A stretch of DNA of 64,000 bases. Source: CAIQQQ01 sp037445025 (lineage in GTDB: Bacteria > Pseudomonadota > Alphaproteobacteria > Acetobacterales > Acetobacteraceae). The translations under genes were made by a program, and so were the position numbers. The notes under the pieces were generated by a model that had not been told where the DNA came from, searched no databases, and was given only the letters and a program-made list of their open reading frames with translations. The stretch lies in NCBI GenBank assembly GCA_037445025.1, contig JBBILI010000024.1, forward strand, positions 14,794 to 78,793, written 5' to 3'. Of this stretch, positions 55,047 to 63,451 are shown one piece after another; the first letter of the stretch is position 1, and the number at the start of each line of letters is the position of its first letter.

Positions 55047-56096
55047 ATGACGAAGAAACTGTTGCGGGTTTTGAACGGCGAAGCGGTGTGGCCGCCGCCG
55101 GTGTGGCTGATGCGCCAGGCCGGGCGTTTCCTGCCGGAGTACCGGGCGGTCCGCGCGACGACCACGGGGTTCATGGATCTGTGCACCACGCCGGAGAAGG
55201 CGGCCGAGGTCACGCTGCAGCCGGTGCGCCGCTTCGGCATGGACGCGGCGATCCTGTTCTCCGACATCCTGGTGCTGCCCTGGGCGCTGGGACAGGACCT
55301 GACCTTCGAAACCGGGGAAGGCCCGGTGCTGCCGCCGATCCGCGATGCCGGCGGGGTCGCGGCGCTGGAGCCGTCGCGGGTGCGCGATGCGATCAAGCCG
55401 ATCCTGGAGACGGTGCGGCAGGTGAGCGCGGGCCTGAAAGCGGATTCCGAGGAGTCTGGCCGCGAGGCAGCGACGCTGATCGGCTTTGCCGGCAGCCCGT
55501 TTACCGTGGCGTGCTATATGATCGAAGGCGGCGGCTCGAAGGAGTTCGCGCATGTCCGCGCTATGGCGCATGGCCAGCCGGAGCTGTTCGCCGAGCTGAT
55601 GGAGAAGATCACGGCGGCGACCATCACCTACCTTTCCGCCCAGATCCTGGCGGGCGCCGAGGCGGTCATGCTGTTCGGCAGCTGGGACGGCATCCTGTCG
55701 CCCCGCCTGTTCCGCACACTCGCCATCGCCCCTGCGGCGCGCATCGCCAGCGTTCTGCGAAGCCGTTTCCCCAAGACTCCGCTGATCGGCTTCCCACGGC
55801 TGGCAGGCCTGATGATCGGTGAATACGCGGCCAGGACCGGCGTTCAGGCCGTGGCCCTCGACACCTCGGCCGAGCCGAGCCTGGCCGCGAAGATGGTGCC
55901 CGACCACGTGGCGCTGCAGGGCAATCTCGATCCGCTAGCGCTCGTCGCCGGCGGGGCCGCGCTGGAGGACGAGACCGCGGCCTTGTTGGCTGCGATGCGT
56001 GGTCGTCCACATATTTTTAACCTCGGCCACGGCATTCTTCCCCAAACCAACCCGGAGCATGTGGCAGCCTTGATCGCGCAAATTCGAGGTGCTTGA
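55047..56096 (+). CDS. hemE: Uroporphyrinogen decarboxylase
   Basis: 349 residues from MTKKLLRVLNGEAVWP. Signatures: VWLMRQAGRFLPEYR near residue 18 and GFAGSPFTVACYMIEGGGSK. It decarboxylates uroporphyrinogen III to coproporphyrinogen III. It is first in the hemE-hemH-HAD-hemJ operon. Ribosome site AAGGAGAGGAG lies in the AT-rich end of the candidate oriC. Confidence 0.97.
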   Translation: MTKKLLRVLNGEAVWPPPVWLMRQAGRFLPEYRAVRATTTGFMDLCTTPEKAAEVTLQPVRRFGMDAAILFSDILVLPWALGQDLTFETGEGPVLPPIRDAGGVAALEPSRVRDAIKPILETVRQVSAGLKADSEESGREAATLIGFAGSPFTVACYMIEGGGSKEFAHVRAMAHGQPELFAELMEKITAATITYLSAQILAGAEAVMLFGSWDGILSPRLFRTLAIAPAARIASVLRSRFPKTPLIGFPRLAGLMIGEYAARTGVQAVALDTSAEPSLAAKMVPDHVALQGNLDPLALVAGGAALEDETAALLAAMRGRPHIFNLGHGILPQTNPEHVAALIAQIRGA

Positions 56097-56127
56097 CGTG
56101 GCGGGCCCGGTTGCCACCTCTCCAGGC

Positions 56128-57252
56128 ATGACCCAAACGAAAGCCAAGCCCAGAATTGCAGTCGTCCTGCTGAACCTTGGCGGGCCGGACAAGATGGAGT
56201 CCGTCTATCCGTTCCTGGTGAACCTGTTCAGGGATCCTGCGATCCTGCGCGTGCCGTTCTTCGTTCGACCGCTGCTGGCCCGCATTATCGCGCGCGCCCG
56301 CCGGAAGCCGGCAAGCGAGAACTACGCACTGCTCGGCGGCAAGAGCCCCCTGCTGGAGCTGACGGTGGAACAGGCCAACGCGCTGGAGGCGGCGCTGCCG
56401 GAGCTCGACGCGAAATGCTTCATCGCCATGCGCTACTGGCACCCGTTCAGCGATGAGGCGGCGCGGGCGGTGAAGGCGTGGGACCCGGACCAGGTGATAC
56501 TGCTGCCGCTGTATCCGCAGCATTCCACCACCACCACCGGCAGCTCGTTCACAGCCTGGCGCGATGCCGCGGCGCAGATCGGGCTGGTGAAGCCCACGAC
56601 ATCGGTGTGCTGCTACCACTCCGATCCAGGCTTCGTCGCCTCCACCGCCGCCATCGTGCGCGCCAGCTACGAGAAGGCGCGAGCCGCGCTCGACCCTGCG
56701 ATTCCGCTCCGTGTGCTGTTCTCCGCCCACGGGCTGCCCGAAAGCATCATCAAGGCAGGCGATCCCTACCAGCATCAGGTTGAACGCACCGTGGCCGCCG
56801 TGATCCGCCAGATGGCCATTCCGGATCTCGATGCCGTGGTTTGCTATCAGTCCCGTGCCACCCCGCAGAAATGGATCGGCCCTTCGACCGAGGAGGAGAT
56901 CGCCCGCGCAGGGCATGACAAGACGGCGCTGCTGGTCGCTCCCATCGCCTTTGTCTCGGAGCATTCGGAGACGCTGGTGGAACTTGACGTGGAATACCGC
57001 GATGTCGCCATCGCCGAAGGGGTGCCCGGCTATTTCCGCGTGCCGGCACAGAATTCCGATCCCGGCTTCATCCATGCGTTGGCCGAGATCGTGCGCCGCG
57101 CCCGCACACGTGGCACTGGTCTGTGCAGCTTCGCCGGCAGCCGCACCTGCTACCGCCCGCATGCCGACTGTCCGCATGCCCGCGCCGGTGCCGCTGCGCC
57201 GCCAGGCCCCGGCGAGGGCGTGGAACCGACCAAGCTGCCGAGAGCGGCGTGA
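56128..57252 (+). CDS. hemH: Ferrochelatase
   Basis: 374 residues from the ATG at 56128; a GTG at 56089 that overlaps hemE is the alternative. Motifs: VVLLNLGGPDKMESV, LPLYPQHSTTTTGSSF, catalytic His in LFSAHGLPESII, and AFVSEHSETLVELDVEY. The C-terminal tail has three spaced Cys (LCSFAGSRTCYRPHADCPHA), which could belong to a [2Fe-2S] cluster as described for some bacterial ferrochelatases. Inserts Fe2+ into protoporphyrin IX. Confidence 0.96.
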   Translation: MTQTKAKPRIAVVLLNLGGPDKMESVYPFLVNLFRDPAILRVPFFVRPLLARIIARARRKPASENYALLGGKSPLLELTVEQANALEAALPELDAKCFIAMRYWHPFSDEAARAVKAWDPDQVILLPLYPQHSTTTTGSSFTAWRDAAAQIGLVKPTTSVCCYHSDPGFVASTAAIVRASYEKARAALDPAIPLRVLFSAHGLPESIIKAGDPYQHQVERTVAAVIRQMAIPDLDAVVCYQSRATPQKWIGPSTEEEIARAGHDKTALLVAPIAFVSEHSETLVELDVEYRDVAIAEGVPGYFRVPAQNSDPGFIHALAEIVRRARTRGTGLCSFAGSRTCYRPHADCPHARAGAAAPPGPGEGVEPTKLPRAA

Positions 57253-57947
57253 CCCCGCAGGAATTTCTGTCTTGCCGCACCATCCCGCTGCGTCTGGTGA
57301 TTTTTGACTGCGATGGTGTTTTGGTGGACAGCGAGGGGATTGCCAACCAGGTCACCGCACGCTGGATCTCCGAGCTTGGCTGGCAGATGACACCTGCCGA
57401 ATCAGACCGCGAATTTCTCGGCATGTCGCTGGACGACATGATCCCCGTGATCGCTGCCCGTATCGGCCGGCCGGTGCCGCCGGACTGGCGGGCCGCGATG
57501 ATGGCGGATTTCATCACCACACTGGGCGAGGAGGTCACGGCGATCGACGGAGCGATCGTGGCATTAGACGGGCTGGATGCGCTGGGCATGCCCTGGCGTG
57601 TCGCCACCAACTCGTCGCACGCCGAAATCGCCGTCAAGTTCCGCAGGTTGGGCCTGTCGGAGCGCATTGCTGGCCGTGCACACAGTTTCCAGGATGTGGC
57701 CCGCGGCAAGCCGGCGCCGGACCTGTTCCTCGCCACCGCCGCCGCAGAAGGTATGACCCCTGCGGAATGCATTGTCATCGAGGACAGCGGCACCGGCGCC
57801 CGGGCAGCGCGGGCGGCGGGAATGGATTGCCTGGGCTACGCGCCGCACGGGCACGATTCCGCATTGCTGGCAGAGGGTGCGGTGCCGTTCCGATCCATGT
57901 ATGACCTGCCGGACCTGATTCGTGCCTGCCTGAGGATCACCGCATGA
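57249..57947 (+). CDS. HAD-family phosphatase (PGMB-like)
   Basis: 232 residues from the GTG at 57249, which overlaps the hemH stop (GTGA). Motif I is FDCDGVLVDSEGIANQV, motif II VATNSSHAE, motifs III and IV RGKPAPDLFLA and IVIEDSGTGARAARAAG. A beta-phosphoglucomutase/phosphoglycolate-phosphatase-type enzyme. Substrate unknown. The stop overlaps hemJ (ATGA), so it is fully embedded in the heme operon. Confidence 0.92.
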   Translation: MTPQEFLSCRTIPLRLVIFDCDGVLVDSEGIANQVTARWISELGWQMTPAESDREFLGMSLDDMIPVIAARIGRPVPPDWRAAMMADFITTLGEEVTAIDGAIVALDGLDALGMPWRVATNSSHAEIAVKFRRLGLSERIAGRAHSFQDVARGKPAPDLFLATAAAEGMTPAECIVIEDSGTGARAARAAGMDCLGYAPHGHDSALLAEGAVPFRSMYDLPDLIRACLRITA

Positions 57948-58396
57948 CCATCGCCGCCCTGGGCCCGTTTGTTCTCTACGTGAAGTCGTTTCACGTGATT
58001 GCCGTGATCGCCTGGATGGCCGGGATCTTCTATCTGCCGCGCCTGTTCGTCTACCATTGCGCGCTGGAGCGCGGCGGCGTGGAGAGCGAGCGGTTCAAGG
58101 TGATGGAACGCCGCCTGCTCAAGCAGATCATGACGCCGGCGATGATCGCCACCTGGGTTTTAGGCATTCTCCTGGTGCTGACCCCCGGTGTGATCGACTG
58201 GGCGGCCGGCTGGTGGCACGTGAAGATGCTGATGGTGATCCTCATGAGCGGCTTCCACGGTGCCTGCTCGAAGTGGCGCAAAGACTTCCTCGACGACCGC
58301 AACACGCGTTCACACAGGTTCTACCGCATTGCCAACGAGATTCCGACCGTGCTGATGGTCGTCATCGTCATCATGGTGATCACCCAGCCTTTCTGA
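57944..58396 (+). CDS. hemJ: Protoporphyrinogen oxidase HemJ
   Basis: 150-residue membrane protein with four helices. Conserved SFHVIAVIAWMAGIFYLPRL carries the heme-ligand His, LLKQIMTPAM and WWHVKMLMV follow. HemJ oxidises protoporphyrinogen IX at the inner membrane. Placement after hemE and hemH completes most of the late heme pathway in one operon. Confidence 0.95.
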   Translation: MTIAALGPFVLYVKSFHVIAVIAWMAGIFYLPRLFVYHCALERGGVESERFKVMERRLLKQIMTPAMIATWVLGILLVLTPGVIDWAAGWWHVKMLMVILMSGFHGACSKWRKDFLDDRNTRSHRFYRIANEIPTVLMVVIVIMVITQPF

Positions 58397-58412
58397 TCCG
58401 TCCGAGGGTGCC

Positions 58413-58859
58413 ATGGTGTTTGCCCGCGAGCTGCCGGATGGCACTTGCGTGACCGACCGCAAGGAGACGCTGGATGTCGATGTCATCCATCGTGACCTCT
58501 CTCAGGAAAGCTACTGGGCGCGCGACCGCACCCGCGCCGTGACCGAGGCCACGATCGCTGGCAGTCTCTGTGTCGGACTGTTCGCGCCCGACGGGGCCTA
58601 GGCCGGATTTGCCCGCGCGGCCACCGACCGGGCGACGATGGCGCATCTGTCCGACGTGTTCGTGCTGCCGGCGCATCGTGGCAACCGACACGGGCAGGCG
58701 CTGGTGGAGGCGCTGCTGTTTCATCCGGCGCTGCGTCAGGTCCATCGCTGGACGCTGTCGACCGGGGACGCGCACGGGCTTTACGCAAGATACGGTTTCG
58801 GCCCCTTGCGCGAGCCGGAGAAACAGATGATCCGCATGATCCCTATCGATGCTGCTTGA
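58413..58859 (+). pseudogene. GNAT N-acetyltransferase interrupted by one in-frame amber codon
   Basis: The frame is open for 149 codons except one TAG at 58599-58601, in GLFAPDGA-stop-AGFARAATDRATM. Intact homologues I know have a Gln-like residue at this place, so CAG to TAG is the simplest change. The acetyl-CoA-binding part survives as VLPAHRGNRHGQALVEALLF, and the end GLYARYGFGPLREPEKQM is typical. Recent pseudogene, sequence error or readthrough. Confidence 0.82.
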
Positions 58860-58904
58860 CGCCGGGCGGCGCTGCGCCTAACTGGCCGTAGGGCATAGTC
58901 GCGC

Positions 58905-59078
58905 ATTTGCGCGCCGCGCCCTCCCTCCACCGAGGGCCCTCCTCTCAGGGACCGTGTCAGCCTGCCGATCCGGCGGCCGACACACCAGCACGCAGGCGCA
59001 TCGCACCTGTCTCCGGTCCCGCCTCCCGCGCTCTGACTCTCTTTGCGATCATCTTTCTCTGGCCATCTTTCGAGGCGA
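58905..59078 (+). promoter_or_regulatory. Pyrimidine-rich leader in front of rho
   Basis: A stretch unusually rich in C and T (for example CCCTCCCTCC, CTCTGACTCTCTTTGCG, CATCTTTCTCTGGCC) just upstream of rho. Rho binds C-rich, unstructured RNA, and rho is autoregulated in other bacteria, so this may be a rut-type autoregulatory leader. No hairpin terminator is seen in it. Confidence 0.35.
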
Positions 59079-59082
59079 CCCA

Positions 59083-60357
59083 ATGCACCTCGCCGAACTC
59101 AAGGCAAAATCCCCGGCGGATCTTCTCAGTTTCGCCGAGTCTCTGAACATCGAGAACGCGTCCTCGCTGCGCAAGCAGGACATGATGTTCACCATTCTCA
59201 AGACCCTGGCTGATAACGACCAGGCGATCCACGGCGAGGGCACGCTGGAGATCCTGTCCGACGGGTTCGGCTATCTGCGCAGCCCGCAGAGCAACTATCT
59301 GCCGGGGCCGGATGACATCTATATCTCGCCGACCCAGGTGCGCCGGTTCGGCCTGCGCACCGGCGACACGGTCGAAGGCCAGATCCGCGCGCCGAAGGAC
59401 GGCGAGCGGTATTTCGCCATGCTCAAGGTCAACACGATCAATTTCGAGCCGCCGGAAGCAGTCAAGCACCGCATCAACTTCGACAATCTGACGCCGCTTT
59501 ATCCCGATCAGCGACTGAAGATGGAAATCGAGATGAAGGAGCTGCCGCCGAAGGGCTCCACGCGCGACAACATTCCCCGCGTGATCGACCTGGTGGCGCC
59601 GATCGGCAAGGGCCAGCGCGCGCTGATCGTGGCGCCGCCGCGCACCGGCAAAACGGTGATGCTGCAATCCATCGCCACCTCGATCTCGGCCAACCATCCC
59701 GAGGCCTTCCTCATCGTGCTGCTGATCGACGAGCGGCCGGAGGAAGTGACCGACATGGCACGCACCGTGAAGGGCGAGGTGGTTGCCTCCACCTTCGACG
59801 AGCCGGCGACGCGGCACGTGCAGGTGACGGAGATGGTGCTGGAGAAGGCCAAGCGCCTGGTGGAGCACAAGCGCGATGTGGTGATTCTGCTGGATTCGAT
59901 CACGCGTCTGGCTCGCGCCTACAACACCGTGGTGCCCTCCTCGGGCAAGGTGCTGACCGGCGGTGTCGATGCGAACGCCCTACAGCGCCCCAAGCGGTTC
60001 TTCGGAGCGGCGCGCAACATCGAGGAAGGCGGGTCGCTCACCATCATCGCGACCGCGCTGATCGACACCGGCAGCCGTATGGACGAGGTGATCTTCGAGG
60101 AGTTCAAGGGCACCGGCAACAGCGAGATCATTCTGGATCGCAAGCTGTCAGACAAGCGCACCTTCCCCGCCGTGGACATCACCAAGTCCGGCACCCGCAA
60201 GGAAGAGCTGCTGGTCGACAAGGGCACGCTGTCGAAGATGTGGGTGCTGCGCCGCATCCTCAACCCGATGGGTGCAATGGACGCGATGGATTTCCTGCTC
60301 GACAAGCTGAAATACAGCAAAAACAACAACGACTTCTTCGATGCAATGAACACCTGA
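59083..60357 (+). CDS. rho: Transcription termination factor Rho
   Basis: 424 residues from MHLAELKAKSPADLLS. An N-terminal domain leads into the primary RNA-binding fold (SDGFGYLRSPQSNYLP, DDIYISPTQVRRFGLRTGD). The ATPase has Walker A APPRTGKTVMLQ near residue 185, VLLIDERPEEVTDM and the Q/R-loops (ITRLARAYN). Hexameric RNA helicase. In many alphaproteobacteria it follows hemJ; here a broken GNAT gene lies between. Confidence 0.98.
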   Translation: MHLAELKAKSPADLLSFAESLNIENASSLRKQDMMFTILKTLADNDQAIHGEGTLEILSDGFGYLRSPQSNYLPGPDDIYISPTQVRRFGLRTGDTVEGQIRAPKDGERYFAMLKVNTINFEPPEAVKHRINFDNLTPLYPDQRLKMEIEMKELPPKGSTRDNIPRVIDLVAPIGKGQRALIVAPPRTGKTVMLQSIATSISANHPEAFLIVLLIDERPEEVTDMARTVKGEVVASTFDEPATRHVQVTEMVLEKAKRLVEHKRDVVILLDSITRLARAYNTVVPSSGKVLTGGVDANALQRPKRFFGAARNIEEGGSLTIIATALIDTGSRMDEVIFEEFKGTGNSEIILDRKLSDKRTFPAVDITKSGTRKEELLVDKGTLSKMWVLRRILNPMGAMDAMDFLLDKLKYSKNNNDFFDAMNT

Positions 60358-60370
60358 AACGGTAGAAGGT

Positions 60371-60442
60371 TTCTTTGGTTCTTTCTTTTCAAAGAAAGAA
60401 CTTCTTTTTTGAAAAAAAGAAGCAAAAAATTTTCAATCGCTG
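60371..60442. repeat. Hairpin repeat copy 7 (two hairpins abutting)
   Basis: A right-type hairpin (GTTCTTTCTTT / AAAGAAAGAAC, 60378-60401) is immediately followed by a left-type hairpin (CTTCTTTTTT / AAAAAAGAAG, 60401-60422) and the tail CAAAAAATTTTCAATCGC. The arrangement is reversed relative to other full copies. It lies 14 bp after rho. Confidence 0.8.
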
Positions 60443-60454
60443 AGTGGGTGGTCC

Positions 60455-61321
60455 ATGCCGGAACGGCAGACGACGTTGCGGGGGATTGCACTCACGTTGC
60501 TGAGTTCGGTCCTGTTTTCTTTGACCAATGCGTCCGCCAAATGGGTGATGGTGGACGTGCCGACCGGCGAGCTGCTGTGGATCCGCAGCATCGTAGCCTT
60601 CGGTGTCGTCAGTCTGTTCATCCGCAAAGGCGAATGGTCCACGCTTTGGTCCGGCGGGCTGCGCCGCGTGCATCTGCTGCGCAATCTCTGTTCGGCGTGC
60701 GAGGTGATGTGCTTCTACACGGCGATCACGCGGGCGCCGCTGGCGGATATCACCACGATTTATCTGGCCGCGCCGATCTACGTCACCGCGATGGCGGCAC
60801 TGTTTCTGCGCGAGCGCGTGGGCTGGCGGCGCTGGAGCGCGGTGTTCGTGGGGTTTTTTGGGGTGATCGTCGCGATGCAGCCATCCGGGGCTGCCCTGTC
60901 CGACGCGGCGCTGATCGCGGTGTGCGGATCGGTGCTGTATGCGACGTCGCTCGTGGCCACGCGCAAGCTTCGGGGCACGCCAAGCACGCTGCTGGTGGCC
61001 ACACAGATGGGGTCGCTGTTCATCGTCTCCTCCGGCACCGCGGCGTTCGGCTGGGTGATGCCCAACCTGGTGCAGGCCGTGCTGATGGTGGTGATCGGGC
61101 TGGTGTCGATGATCGCATTCTGGTGTGTCAACCAGGGCCTGTGCCTGGCCCCGGCCTCGGCGGTGGCGCCGTTCAACTATTCCTCGATCGTGTTCGCAAC
61201 CGCGCTTGGATTTGCGATCTTTGGCGATATCCCTGCCAGCGCCACTCTGGTCGGAGCCGCGATCATTGTGGGCGCCGGGCTGTTTATCATGTTGCGTGAG
61301 CGGCGCTTGCAACAGGGTTGA
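60455..61321 (+). CDS. EamA/DMT-family transporter
   Basis: 288 residues, ten hydrophobic helices in two EamA repeats (MPERQTTLRGIALTLLSSVL, FSLTNASAKWVMVDVPTGEL, then APASAVAPFNYSSIVFATAL). Drug/metabolite exporter of the inner membrane, substrate unknown. Flanked on both sides by hairpin repeats (copies 7 and 8). Confidence 0.92.
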   Translation: MPERQTTLRGIALTLLSSVLFSLTNASAKWVMVDVPTGELLWIRSIVAFGVVSLFIRKGEWSTLWSGGLRRVHLLRNLCSACEVMCFYTAITRAPLADITTIYLAAPIYVTAMAALFLRERVGWRRWSAVFVGFFGVIVAMQPSGAALSDAALIAVCGSVLYATSLVATRKLRGTPSTLLVATQMGSLFIVSSGTAAFGWVMPNLVQAVLMVVIGLVSMIAFWCVNQGLCLAPASAVAPFNYSSIVFATALGFAIFGDIPASATLVGAAIIVGAGLFIMLRERRLQQG

Positions 61322-61422
61322 AGAAAAGAAGAAAAAGACTTTTAAACGCTGGCGCAGCACTCCCCGGAAAGAGTTGCTTCGATCAAACTAAAGTTTTTTG
61401 GTTCTTTTTTTCAAAAAAGAAC
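61322..61422. repeat. Hairpin repeat copy 8 (full form, left arm eroded)
   Basis: Begins AAGAAAAGAAGAAAAAGAC directly after the DMT stop codon, keeps a diverged core (ACTCCCCGGAAAGAGT) and ends with AGTTTTTTGGTTC and the right hairpin (GGTTCTTTTTT / AAAAAAGAAC). On the minus strand the right hairpin is read in frame by the 27-codon ORF at 61388-61471. Confidence 0.82.
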
Positions 61423-61471
61423 GCCTTGCCTGCCAGTTGCGCTCGAGGCTGGCGACGTTGCTGTCTGCCAT
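61388..61471 (-). CDS. 27-aa ORF running into hairpin repeat (likely truncated gene)
   Basis: An ATG with a good ribosome site (GGGAGAG) opens a frame MADSNVASLERNWQARR that then continues as SFLKKRTKKL into hairpin repeat copy 8 and stops there. The first 17 residues look like an ordinary protein start, the last 10 are repeat-encoded. Divergent from ahcY. Probably the remnant of a longer gene cut by repeat insertion. Confidence 0.4.
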   Translation of the reverse strand: MADSNVASLERNWQARRSFLKKRTKKL

Positions 61472-61569
61472 GATGCTCTCCCACTTTACGTTTCGTTGAG
61501 GAATCCTGGTGGACAGTAGAGCGGGCTGTTGAGCGTCAGGCCATGACAAGGCCGCCTGATCCAGTTTGC

Positions 61570-61593
61570 GTATATGCAGATATCCTTATATAC
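61570..61593. promoter_or_regulatory. AT-rich imperfect palindrome upstream of ahcY (SahR-type operator candidate)
   Basis: 24-bp dyad with halves GTATATGCAGAT / ATCCTTATATAC, matching at 9 of 12 positions. It lies 28 bp before the ahcY start codon. ArsR-family SahR regulators of the SAM cycle in proteobacteria bind AT-rich palindromes of similar look upstream of ahcY. Confidence 0.5.
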
Positions 61594-61621
61594 GGCGCGT
61601 ACCCTTCTTGAGGACATTTCC

Positions 61622-62929
61622 ATGCCCGATACCGCCGTTGCCGTTGACTACAAGGTTCGTGACATCTCGCTGGCCGATTGGGGCCAGAAGGAGATCTCGA
61701 TGGCCGAGGACGAGATGCCCGGCCTGATGGCGCTGCGTGCCGAATACGGCAACACCAAGCCGCTTGCCGGGGCGCGCATCGTCGGCTGCCTGCACATGAC
61801 CATCCAGACCGCGGTGCTGATCCAGACGCTAGAATATCTCGGCGCCACCGTGCGCTGGTCGTCGTGCAACATCTTCTCCACGCAAGACCACGCCGCCGCC
61901 GCGATTGCCGCGGCCGGCACGCCGGTGTTTGCCTGGAAGGGCATGAGCGAGGAGGAATTCTGGTGGTGCATCGAGCAGACTCTGCGCGGGCCTGACGGCT
62001 GGACGCCGAACATGATCCTCGATGACGGCGGGGACGTGACCGCCATCATGCATGACAACTATCCGGAGATGCTCGCCTCCGTGAAGGGCCTGTCCGAGGA
62101 GACCACCACCGGCGTGCACCGGCTGTGGGAGATGGCTAAGGCCGGCACGCTGAAGGTGCCCGCGATCAACGTCAACGACTCCGTGACAAAGTCGAAATTT
62201 GACAATCTCTATGGCTGTCGCGAAAGCCTGGTGGACGCGATCCGCCGCGGCACCGACGTGATGATGGCCGGCAAGGTCGCTGTGGTATGCGGCTTCGGTG
62301 ATGTCGGCAAGGGCTCGGCCGCCTCGCTGCGCAACGCTGGCTGCCGCGTGCTGGTGACGGAAATAGACCCGATCTGCGCGCTGCAGGCGGCGATGGAAGG
62401 CTACGAGGTGGTGACGCTGGAAGACGCCGCCCATCGGGGTGACATCTTTATCACCGCCACCGGCAATGTGGATGTCATCACCATCGATGACATGCGCAAG
62501 ATGAAGAACCGCGCCATCGTCGCCAACATCGGCCACTTCGACAGCGAGATCCAGATCGAGGCGCTGCGCAACTACAAGTGGGACAACGTGAAGCCGCAGG
62601 TGGACGAGGTGGTGTTCCCGGACGGCAAGCGCCTCATCGTGCTGTCGGAAGGCCGCCTGGTGAACCTTGGCAATGCCACCGGCCACCCTAGCTTTGTGAT
62701 GTCGGCCAGCTTCACCAACCAGGTGCTCGCCCAGCTGGAACTGTGGAACGCCCCGGCGGGCAAATACGAGAACAAGGTGTACACCCTGCCCAAGCATCTC
62801 GATGAAAAGGTGGCCGCACTTCACCTCGCCAAGGTTGGTGCGAAGCTGACCAAGCTGTCGCCGAAGCAGGCGGAGTATATCGGTGCTGCCGTCAGCGGCC
62901 CGTTCAAGCACGAGCTGTACCGCTACTGA
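61622..62929 (+). CDS. ahcY: Adenosylhomocysteinase (SAH hydrolase)
   Basis: 435 residues from MPDTAVAVDYKVRD. It hydrolyses S-adenosylhomocysteine to adenosine and homocysteine in the SAM cycle. GCLHMTIQTAVLIQTL, VRWSSCNIFSTQDHAAAAIA, NAD-binding VCGFGDVGKGSAASLRNAGC near residue 223, and the C-terminal KHELYRY are signatures. The stop overlaps the DUF4149 gene start by one base. Confidence 0.98.
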   Translation: MPDTAVAVDYKVRDISLADWGQKEISMAEDEMPGLMALRAEYGNTKPLAGARIVGCLHMTIQTAVLIQTLEYLGATVRWSSCNIFSTQDHAAAAIAAAGTPVFAWKGMSEEEFWWCIEQTLRGPDGWTPNMILDDGGDVTAIMHDNYPEMLASVKGLSEETTTGVHRLWEMAKAGTLKVPAINVNDSVTKSKFDNLYGCRESLVDAIRRGTDVMMAGKVAVVCGFGDVGKGSAASLRNAGCRVLVTEIDPICALQAAMEGYEVVTLEDAAHRGDIFITATGNVDVITIDDMRKMKNRAIVANIGHFDSEIQIEALRNYKWDNVKPQVDEVVFPDGKRLIVLSEGRLVNLGNATGHPSFVMSASFTNQVLAQLELWNAPAGKYENKVYTLPKHLDEKVAALHLAKVGAKLTKLSPKQAEYIGAAVSGPFKHELYRY

Positions 62930-63366
62930 TGATCAGCGCCGCCAGTCACATTCTGGGATTGGCGGCGCTGGGCTGCCTGTTCGGCGGCATGGTGTTCTTC
63001 GGCATCATCATGGCGCCGCTGGTGTTCACCAAACTCGATATGGAGACGGCGGGGCGGTTCATTCGCGCCACTTTCCCGCGCTATTACCTCTATGTTCTGA
63101 TCAGTTCGGCTCTGGCCGCGCTGGCGTTTCTACCGTCGGATCTCTGGTCCGGCCTGGGTCTGGCCGTGGTGGCTGCCACCACGATCTGGCTGCGGGAGGG
63201 GCTGATGCGGCGGATCAACCGGCTGCGTGATGCGGAACTCGCCGGCGATGCCGCGGCAGGGGGCGCGTTCGCCCGGGCTCATCGTCTGTCCGTGCTGGTG
63301 AACCAGGTGCAGCTCGTTGTCGTTCTCGGCGTGCTGGTGCGGGTGGCGCTGATCATTCCGACGTGA
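62929..63366 (+). CDS. DUF4149 domain membrane protein
   Basis: 145 residues, four hydrophobic helices (LGLAALGCLFGGMVFFGIIM, YYLYVLISSALAALAFLPSD and others), with conserved FIRATFPRYY and a C-terminal HRLSVLVNQVQL. Family of unknown function. It is coupled to ahcY by TGATG, a pairing seen in other alphaproteobacteria. Confidence 0.88.
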   Translation: MISAASHILGLAALGCLFGGMVFFGIIMAPLVFTKLDMETAGRFIRATFPRYYLYVLISSALAALAFLPSDLWSGLGLAVVAATTIWLREGLMRRINRLRDAELAGDAAAGGAFARAHRLSVLVNQVQLVVVLGVLVRVALIIPT

Positions 63367-63451
63367 TGTCGCCATCTCGTCATCATTCGTAAACGCTTCG
63401 GTGCGACTGCCTGGGCTATGTCACCGCCACGACGTGGCACGTGAGGCTCCC

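Noticed and set aside
34794..58601. Genome-wide reassignment of TAG to an amino acid
   Set aside because: kup, leuS, the thiE-like gene, the LprI-like gene and the 1516-aa glycosyltransferase all end properly at TAG, so general reassignment is unlikely.
61426..61621. SAH or SAM riboswitch before ahcY
   Set aside because: No conserved riboswitch core or pseudoknot could be drawn; the AT-rich protein operator explains the region better.
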